Positions 5,947-11,565 of a stretch of DNA of 11,565 bases are shown one piece after another. Under the pieces are notes generated by a model, which saw only the letters and a list, made by a program, of their open reading frames with translations, did no database searches and was not told the DNA's origin. Location: positions 1-11,565 of the forward strand of contig JALOMU010000010.1 in the NCBI GenBank assembly GCA_025455285.1, given 5' to 3'. This DNA comes from Flavihumibacter sp. Its GTDB lineage: Bacteria > Bacteroidota > Bacteroidia > Chitinophagales > Chitinophagaceae. A program made the position numbers and the translations under genes. Within the stretch, counting starts at the first letter, position 1. The number at the start of each line of letters is the position of its first letter.

Positions 5947-6264
5947 GCTTTGTATTGGTGTTTTGCCGGTAAGGCTGTGGCGTCTGAGACAACCACAACC
6001 ATGACCGACCGAACCTGTTTAGAATTCAAAACTAAGAGTAGAGAAGGTGTTGGCCAATGGGAGAATACACATTGGAAGGGGGCATTTTCCCCGTAAAAAA
6101 ATAACCTGCCAGAGGCAGGTTATAAATAAAGTTGGATTCAGGGAAGATAAGGTAATGGTTTATTGGTAATTGATCAAATGGCATCCCTGAAGCAAATATA
6201 GTTCCCGGATTTCTCCCTTCCACCCGTTTTAACACGAACGAAAGGGGGGTATTTTTCCCGGTGT
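5947..6264. other. Intergenic stretch between small TM gene and lyase-like gene
   Basis: This 318-base stretch contains no convincing gene. From right to left it holds the 3' untranslated region of the lyase-like gene, a GGGGGG-TATTTTT-CCC motif at 6244-6259, the strong terminator at 6095-6123, a second G-run/C-run motif at 6077-6092, and about 130 bases upstream of the small TM gene. Within the last part a 19-codon minus-strand ORF (6002-5943) ends in a four-base ATGA overlap with the start of the 46-codon ORF. Possible reading frames across the terminator (such as minus 6235-6032, GTG start) show no protein-like character. Confidence 0.6.
6095..6123 (-). terminator. Rho-independent terminator of the lyase-like gene
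   Basis: ATAACCTGCC (6101-6110), loop AGA, GGCAGGTTAT (6114-6123) is a perfect 10-bp inverted repeat. On the minus strand it is followed directly by a run of seven T (6101-6095, the first shared with the stem). It lies about 140 bases past the stop of the 931-codon gene. No T-run follows it on the plus strand, so it acts for minus-strand transcription and insulates the two-component cluster from read-through. Confidence 0.85.
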
Positions 6265-9060
6265 TTATTTGACGATTACGACTTTTTTCTGTAGCCTGTT
6301 CCCTTTATCATCTTGAATTATAAGGAAATAAGAGCCAGGGTTCCAGGTCCTTGAATCAATTTGAACGGTTTGGCCTGATTGGAAATTTGCTATTTGTCGG
6401 GTTACTAGTTTGCCGAGGTTATCAACCACTTCCAGACTGAGTTTACCGGATCCGAACTCATTTCCTATTACCACATTAATCCATTGATTAGCAGGATTCG
6501 GATATATTTTGGTTCCCTGAGCAAGTTGGTTTACAGCAGACTCAATTGGGGCAGCTGCCATTGCCTGTTGATTTTGGGTACCGTTTGGTGTTATTAATGC
6601 CGGATAATAGATGGTTGAATTCTGGTTGTCAAAAGTCGCTTTTGCCCACATATTATTGGAGCTTCTAAGCAGGTATGTGTATGCCAGAGCCCAAGATTGA
6701 CCATTGTCTTTTGAGAGCTCAAGGCGTAGAATATCCCCCTGTCTTCTGATTCGAATGAAATCACCCGTAGTTACGGTTGCATCAGTTAGCCGATAGAGGA
6801 ACCAGCCAGGGAAATCACCTGCATACAATCGATTATTGGCTACGCCCATCCAAATTTGTCCGGGTGTATAAACATGTTGAAGTGTATCATCCGTATCCAG
6901 TGCAATGAATGCGCCGGATGATTGATTGCCGACTGTTACCTGGAGGCTGAAGTCTCCGGATATAACCTGGGTACCAGATACTGCTGTTGAATTCGGAGAA
7001 GTTCCACCTCTCCAAACATTTGCCAGCGATTGGGTAGCACCTCCACCAAAACGATTGTAGTTAACCATAGTTACTACCGGGGGTAATATATTGATTACGA
7101 CGTCATCACTGGTAACAGCATTATTATCATCTGTAACCAGGAAACGGTACGTGTAGGTGCCGGGTTGAAGATTGGTTATTGTAACAGTGTTCTGGGTGCT
7201 GTCGGAAATATTACCACCAGCCGGACCATTTATTTTTCTCCAGACTTTTGAATAAATAGTTCCATCACTATCTGTTGAAATACCAGTTAATGTGGTTCGA
7301 GTAACTGGGATGAATAGTTGCTGATCCTGTCCGGCATTTGATACTGGCGGAATATTGGCTGCCGCTTTCACAACAAAATCTTCCAACCGGTTAGAGACAT
7401 TGCCAAATCGAATTTCATCTATAAATAAAGTAATGCGGGATGCGTCGGGTCGAATCGCCCAGTTACTTCCAAAAGCCCATTTATAAATGCCCATTTGGAC
7501 ATAAGGTTCCTTACTGTGGAATGCATCATCCTTCCAGTTGCCACCCAGGTATTCGAATACAAGTTGACCATTTTTAAATAAGCGCACATAGCCGGAATCA
7601 GCACTGGTGTAATTTCTGTTCAGAACCCAATCCTCCCAAACGTCTTTCACAACTGCCCCTACATCAGTTGTGCTTGTTTGGGTTGAGCCATTAGGAGAAA
7701 CTCTGGTTAGAATAAACTTATACCGGCCATTCTCCATCCAAAGCGCATTGGGCTGTGGCCAGTCATCATCAACTGCTTTTGTATTAAATAAAATACTGGT
7801 TGGCGTATTGAAATCAGTATTGTACGAGGGAATAAAGGTTGATGCAGCTATCCATCGCAGGCCGAGCGGTTGTCTTGAATATGCTTCAGTATTGCCTAAA
7901 ATACCTAATGGTGATCCGGCAGGGAGAAAGTTCCAAACTAGTTCAGACTTGAAGAATGGCCAGGTATTACCCGGTCCATCATTTAGTTCAAATTTGTATG
8001 AAAAACCACCTGCTCTTCTTTGTTCCGCAGACCTTACAACAGAACTTACAGAAGGGTCACCTTGAAAATGGGCCCATTGAACCGGAGGTTGCAGGTTATA
8101 ATCCATGGTCAAATAAGGCATGCCGGGAATTTCACAGTTATCATAAAAAATAAAAGATGGCAGCGGTTGTGGTTGTTGGGGTTGCTCCTGTGTTGCCAGA
8201 AATTCAGACCTGGTGGCTGCGGAAGATCCAAACTTTATTTCATCTACATATAAAACCGTAGGTGCCAATTCAGCCTGGTTGTTATTTACTACCTGATTGA
8301 TATTAGCCGCCCATCCATAGTTAGCAGGACCAATTTTAATGTAGGGTTCTTTCGCATATACGGGGTTATCAGTTGGCCAGTTGGGACCTGTTATATTAGC
8401 AACCAGGTTGCCATACCTGTACAACCTGATAAATCCGTTTGCTGATTGTGTGAAATTTCTTTCTACTACCCAGTCTTCCCAAATGCCCGGCTGAACTTCA
8501 CCAATATTAATTACCCTTGATGTAGGCACTCCATTTTCCCAGGTAACTACATAAAAATTATACTCACCATTTTGTAAAATTAAATCCTGAGGTGTAGCAT
8601 GATCGTCCGGAATATTTTTCAATAACAGGCCTATGGAAACTGGATATGGATTCGGTTGATAATTTGCTGGAACCAGCGTAGACAAGCTTATCCATCGAAG
8701 ATCTAGTGGGCTTCTGCCTGTAGCAATCGCCTGACCCATTTTTGTTGCGTCATCGGTATTGGTCCCAGCCGGCAGAAAGTTATAGATAAGCTGATTTTGG
8801 CGGAAATTATCATTTTGATGAGTTGTTGCGTCCCTTCTGATTTCAAAACGGTAGGATGTATTACCTGCCCTACTGAAATCGCTTGATACGGAAAAGCTTG
8901 TTTTTGCTTCATCACCGGTCTTGCCACTCCAGAAATTATTGGGATAGGGGTTACTCCAGCCATACTGCGGCAGGGATTCACAAGGGTCATAAAATAACAC
9001 CCCGGTTTGCCCATAAGCAGTAGAGCTTGCTATTAACAGGCATGCGATTAACTTCTTCAC
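6265..9060 (-). CDS. T9SS-exported protein with tandem polysaccharide-lyase-like domains
   Basis: A 931-residue secreted modular protein. Layout: signal peptide about 1-18 (ending AYGQ); jellyroll domain 1 at about 20-289; a Gln/Pro linker (291-299); jellyroll domain 2 at about 301-563; a PKD/K319-type Ig domain at about 570-659 (PPVSNAGQDQ start, SDSDGTI, RFLVTDDNN); a beta-rich module at 664-825; and a type IX sorting domain at 851-931 (KIYPNPANQW start, GSYFLII, KKVVIVK end). The jellyroll domains are a tandem duplication: LRWISLSTLVP matches LRWIAASTFIP, and IWEDWVVERNFT matches VWEDWVLNRNYT. Their pattern (FYDxCE, YRFEIR, W.DWV, G..RL...G, EPY.K.G, VDEIKFG) resembles the heparin lyase I-like family. 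The role would be binding or cleavage of an acidic polysaccharide outside the cell; catalytic residues could not be assigned, so a pure binding protein is possible. The start is GTG at 9060; in-frame codons upstream reach a stop within four codons without an ATG. It is a single-gene unit flanked by terminators. Confidence 0.88.
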   Translation of the reverse strand: MKKLIACLLIASSTAYGQTGVLFYDPCESLPQYGWSNPYPNNFWSGKTGDEAKTSFSVSSDFSRAGNTSYRFEIRRDATTHQNDNFRQNQLIYNFLPAGTNTDDATKMGQAIATGRSPLDLRWISLSTLVPANYQPNPYPVSIGLLLKNIPDDHATPQDLILQNGEYNFYVVTWENGVPTSRVINIGEVQPGIWEDWVVERNFTQSANGFIRLYRYGNLVANITGPNWPTDNPVYAKEPYIKIGPANYGWAANINQVVNNNQAELAPTVLYVDEIKFGSSAATRSEFLATQEQPQQPQPLPSFIFYDNCEIPGMPYLTMDYNLQPPVQWAHFQGDPSVSSVVRSAEQRRAGGFSYKFELNDGPGNTWPFFKSELVWNFLPAGSPLGILGNTEAYSRQPLGLRWIAASTFIPSYNTDFNTPTSILFNTKAVDDDWPQPNALWMENGRYKFILTRVSPNGSTQTSTTDVGAVVKDVWEDWVLNRNYTSADSGYVRLFKNGQLVFEYLGGNWKDDAFHSKEPYVQMGIYKWAFGSNWAIRPDASRITLFIDEIRFGNVSNRLEDFVVKAAANIPPVSNAGQDQQLFIPVTRTTLTGISTDSDGTIYSKVWRKINGPAGGNISDSTQNTVTITNLQPGTYTYRFLVTDDNNAVTSDDVVINILPPVVTMVNYNRFGGGATQSLANVWRGGTSPNSTAVSGTQVISGDFSLQVTVGNQSSGAFIALDTDDTLQHVYTPGQIWMGVANNRLYAGDFPGWFLYRLTDATVTTGDFIRIRRQGDILRLELSKDNGQSWALAYTYLLRSSNNMWAKATFDNQNSTIYYPALITPNGTQNQQAMAAAPIESAVNQLAQGTKIYPNPANQWINVVIGNEFGSGKLSLEVVDNLGKLVTRQIANFQSGQTVQIDSRTWNPGSYFLIIQDDKGNRLQKKVVIVK

Positions 9061-9256
9061 AACAGAAATTTAGTTGTCAATAAATAGAAAGGTCCAGGGA
9101 TATTTGGATACGGTGGTATTAAGGAATGATATTGGAGACAGGGAAAGCTACCGTCAGAGTAATGGGAAAGTGTGGATAAAGTTAATCAATCTGTTGATAT
9201 GTAGATCTACCAAGAAAAAAAACGCGGGTTTTTACTAAGATTCCATGGTTTGTGGG
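9061..9256. other. Untranslated region upstream of the lyase-like gene
   Basis: No gene is seen here. The stretch contains a perfect palindrome GTAGATCTAC (9201-9210), an adjacent inverted repeat ATCAA-TCTG-TTGAT (9185-9198), and a short A-run/T-run hairpin (AAAAAC, GCGG, GTTTTT) around 9214-9232 that could act as a back-up terminator for aconitase. On the minus strand several 7-of-8 matches to TAnnTTTG occur (for example TAAATTTC, TAGCTTTC), but none has a TTG at the right distance. I cannot place the lyase gene's promoter. Confidence 0.4.
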
Positions 9257-9260
9257 TAAA

Positions 9261-9299
9261 AAAAAAGAGGCTATCACATAGTTGGATGGCCTCTTTTTT
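9261..9299. terminator. Bidirectional rho-independent terminator after aconitase
   Basis: AAAAAAGAGGCTATC (9261-9275), a nine-base loop, and GATGGCCTCTTTTTT (9285-9299) form a 15-bp stem with one G-T wobble. A-runs and T-runs flank the GC-rich core, so the hairpin has a U-tract in either direction; the A-run extends to 9258, giving nine T on the minus strand. It begins 14 bases past the aconitase stop and should end that transcript before the lyase-like gene. Confidence 0.9.
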
Positions 9300-9313
9300 G
9301 GTATTCAAATTGA

Positions 9314-11565
9314 TTAACCTGCGAACTGCTGGCGAATGATATTCAAAGCGGCTCCTGCTTTAAACCATTCAATCTGCTGTTCATTGTAGCTATGGTTGGC
9401 AAGTATAGTATCCTTACTTCCATCGGCGTGGTGTACTACCAGCTCAAGGGGTTGTCCAGGGGTAAAGCTGATTAGTCCATTGATGTCAATGGTATCATCT
9501 TCGAGGACTTTTTCATAATCGTTTTTGTCGGCAAATGTCAGCGCCAGCATTCCCTGCTTTTTCAGGTTGGTTTCGTGAATACGGGCGAAACTCTTCACCA
9601 GAACGGCACGAACGCCCAGGTGGCGGGGTTCCATTGCAGCATGTTCACGGCTGGAACCTTCACCATAGTTTTCATCTCCAACTACGATGGAGCCTATGCC
9701 CGCTGCTTTGTAAGCACGCTGTGTGGCTGGAACCGGACCATATGCCCCGGTCAACTGATTTTTAACGGAATCCGTTTTTTCATTGAAGAAGTTAACGGCT
9801 CCAATCAGCAGGTTGTTAGAGATGTTATCAAGGTGTCCGCGGAATTTTAACCAGGGACCTGCCATTGAAATATGATCAGTTGTACACTTACCTTTTGCCT
9901 TGATCAGGAGTTTCAATCCTTTGAGATCAGTTCCTTCCCAGGCAGGGAATGGATCCAGGAGCTGCAGTCGCTTGGATGCTGGATCTACTTTTACCTGAAC
10001 CGCACTGCCGTCAACCGCTGGAGCCTGATAACCGGCATCTTCAACAGCGAATCCTTTAGGGGGTAATTCATTTCCGCTGGGGGGATCCAGTTTCACCTGC
10101 TCACCTTTTTCATTGGTCAAAGTGTCTGTGAGCGGGTTGAAGGTAAGATCACCGGCAATTGCCAGCGCTGTTACCAGCTCGGGAGAAGCTACGAACGCAT
10201 AGGTATTCGGGTTGCCATCCGCCCGCTTTGCGAAATTGCGGTTGAAAGAGTGAACGATGGTGTTTTTTTCCTGCTTTTCTGCGCCCATACGATCCCACAT
10301 ACCAATACAGGGGCCACAGGCATTTGCGAAAACCTTCGCTCCGATCTGGTCGAATGTGCTCAGGAAACCATCGCGTTCAATAGTGTAGCGAACCTGCTCA
10401 GATCCGGGAGTGATAGTAAATTCTGCTTTGGTTTTTAAACCCTTTTCAGCAACCTGGCGGGCGAGGCTTACAGCGCGACTAATATCTTCATAGGAAGAGT
10501 TCGTACAGGAGCCGATCAGACCTACTTCAACTTTTGTTGGCCAGCCGTTTTTAGCTGCTTCTTCCTTCATTTTGGAAATGGGCGTAGCCAGGTCGGGAGT
10601 GAAAGGTCCGTTCAAATGGGGTTCCAGTTCGCTCAGGTTGATTTCGATCACCTGATCGAAATATTGCTCGGGGTTCGCATATACTTCAGGGTCAGCTGTA
10701 AGGTGTTCGCGGATACCATCAGCAAGGGCGGCAACTTCTTCACGACCAGTCGATTTCAGGTAACGACTCATACTTTCATCGTATCCGAAAGTGGACGTGG
10801 TTGCGCCAATTTCCGCACCCATGTTACAAATGGTGCCTTTTCCGGTACAGCTCATGCTAGTGGCGCCTTCTCCGAAATATTCAACTACTGCTCCGGTTCC
10901 ACCTTTTACAGTCAGGATACCGGCCACTTTCAGGATTACATCCTTGGGGGCAGTCCAACCGTTGAGTTTTCCGTTAAGTTTGATACCAATCAATTTGGGC
11001 ATTTTCAATTCCCAGGCAAGGCCACTCATTACGTCACAGGCATCTGCACCGCCTACACCAATTGCGATCATACCAAGTCCGCCGGCATTTACAGTGTGTG
11101 AATCGGTTCCGATCATCATACCTCCCGGGAAGGCATAGTTTTCTAAAACAACCTGGTGAATGATACCAGCACCGGGTTTCCAGAATCCAATACCGTATTT
11201 ATTGGAAACGGAAGCGAGGAAGTCATATACTTCGCTGCTTTCATTTACGGCACGGGCAAGGTCCGTTTTGGAGTCGTCCTTGGCTACAATCAGGTGATCA
11301 CAGTGAACTGTGGAGGGAACAGCCACTTTGTTCCGACCGGCCTGCATGAATTGCAAAAGTGCCATCTGGGCGGTAGCATCCTGCATGGCAACCCTGTCGG
11401 GCGCAAAATCTACATAACTTTTTCCTCTTTCATATGCCTGGGTGGCATTTCCCTGCCAGAGGTGGGCGTACAATATTTTTTCGGTGAGGGTTAGCGGGCG
11501 ACCAACAACCTGGCGGGCTTTAGCAACCCGATCCGGAAACTGGGCGTACACTTTTTTAATCATCT
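9314..11565 (-). CDS. acn: Aconitate hydratase, mitochondrial type (5' end cut)
   Basis: Aconitase interconverts citrate and isocitrate through cis-aconitate in the TCA cycle, using a [4Fe-4S] cluster in the cytoplasm. The visible 749 residues from the ATG at 11563 carry all key sites: CDH (Asp89-His90), GTDSHT (Asp154-Ser155-His156), cluster Cys353 in [10 protein letters not shown], Cys416 and Cys419 in NACGPCIG, substrate-binding NRNFAKR (Arg442, Arg447), and the swivel-domain motif GEGSSRE (Ser637-Ser638-Arg639). The order and length (about 750-760) fit the mitochondrial-type family rather than the longer AcnA/IRP or AcnB forms. Bacteroidota homologues, as I recall them, have a few residues before the MIKKVYA segment, so the ATG at 11563 is probably internal and the true start lies just beyond the right edge. 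A strong terminator follows the stop. Codons look intact, with no frameshift. Confidence 0.97.
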   Translation of the reverse strand, partial: MIKKVYAQFPDRVAKARQVVGRPLTLTEKILYAHLWQGNATQAYERGKSYVDFAPDRVAMQDATAQMALLQFMQAGRNKVAVPSTVHCDHLIVAKDDSKTDLARAVNESSEVYDFLASVSNKYGIGFWKPGAGIIHQVVLENYAFPGGMMIGTDSHTVNAGGLGMIAIGVGGADACDVMSGLAWELKMPKLIGIKLNGKLNGWTAPKDVILKVAGILTVKGGTGAVVEYFGEGATSMSCTGKGTICNMGAEIGATTSTFGYDESMSRYLKSTGREEVAALADGIREHLTADPEVYANPEQYFDQVIEINLSELEPHLNGPFTPDLATPISKMKEEAAKNGWPTKVEVGLIGSCTNSSYEDISRAVSLARQVAEKGLKTKAEFTITPGSEQVRYTIERDGFLSTFDQIGAKVFANACGPCIGMWDRMGAEKQEKNTIVHSFNRNFAKRADGNPNTYAFVASPELVTALAIAGDLTFNPLTDTLTNEKGEQVKLDPPSGNELPPKGFAVEDAGYQAPAVDGSAVQVKVDPASKRLQLLDPFPAWEGTDLKGLKLLIKAKGKCTTDHISMAGPWLKFRGHLDNISNNLLIGAVNFFNEKTDSVKNQLTGAYGPVPATQRAYKAAGIGSIVVGDENYGEGSSREHAAMEPRHLGVRAVLVKSFARIHETNLKKQGMLALTFADKNDYEKVLEDDTIDINGLISFTPGQPLELVVHHADGSKDTILANHSYNEQQIEWFKAGAALNIIRQQFAG

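Noticed and set aside
6032..6235. Minus-strand ORF of 67 codons with GTG start
   Set aside because: It spans the perfect terminator stem at 6101-6123 and its product resembles translated untranslated sequence.
7670..8253. Overlapping plus-strand ORFs inside the lyase-like gene
   Set aside because: They are antisense to a clearly coding region with a strong domain pattern, and carry no motif.
7000..9000. Possible frameshifted fusion explaining the two lyase-like heads
   Set aside because: The 931-codon frame is continuous, a linker (QEQPQQPQP) separates the heads, and both keep the same motif order, so it is a true tandem duplication.
10616..11101. Plus-strand ORF of 161 codons
   Set aside because: It is a shadow on the strand opposite the well-conserved aconitase, with no protein-like features.
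1..11565. Mobile element, integron, CRISPR, prophage or tRNA gene
   Set aside because: No transposase, integrase, spaced direct-repeat array or cloverleaf sequence was seen on either strand; the repeats found are short and local.

Overview
The window looks like chromosomal DNA from a Bacteroidota bacterium, most likely of the Chitinophagaceae or a close relative. This rests on four things: a type IX secretion (T9SS) C-terminal sorting domain on a large secreted protein, lipoproteins of Bacteroidota type (one DUF4382-like), starts without clear Shine-Dalgarno sequences together with TAnnTTTG-like promoter elements, and a mitochondrial-type aconitase. The genus assignment is inference. I see no RNA gene, insertion sequence, CRISPR array or phage gene.

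Layout. (1) Positions 1-390: the 5' part of a DUF4382-like lipoprotein gene on the minus strand, then a 120-base divergent promoter region. (2) 391-2226, plus strand: an exported gamma-glutamyltranspeptidase-family Ntn hydrolase whose catalytic Thr is kept but whose usual substrate-binding residues are not. Its 3' end overlaps the convergent gene by 19 bases. (3) 2208-5715, minus strand: a run of co-oriented genes, read from the right as a small lipoprotein, a seven-TM membrane protein, a short HisKA_3-type histidine kinase, a NarL/LuxR-type response regulator, and then, after 71 bases rich in inverted repeats, an outer-membrane beta-barrel protein. (4) 5716-6264: a regulatory stretch with a probable 46-residue single-TM protein, a weak terminator or attenuator, a candidate operon promoter and a strong terminator for the gene to the right. 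(5) 6265-9060, minus strand: a 931-residue T9SS-exported protein with two tandem polysaccharide-lyase-like jellyroll domains, a PKD/Ig-like domain, a further beta domain and the sorting domain. (6) 9061-9313: an untranslated gap with a 15-bp bidirectional terminator. (7) 9314-11565, minus strand: aconitase, cut by the window edge a few codons before its likely true start.

How the genes work together. The clearest functional unit is the lipoprotein/7TM/kinase/regulator cluster. Spacings of 13 and 9 bases and a 17-base kinase-regulator overlap indicate one transcript. The kinase has one TM helix and no sensor domain of its own, so the adjacent 7TM protein and lipoprotein are natural candidates for the sensing part, and the beta-barrel gene next to the regulator is a candidate target. 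The secreted lyase-like protein, the GGT-like enzyme and the aconitase appear to be independent units; aconitase is a housekeeping TCA-cycle gene.
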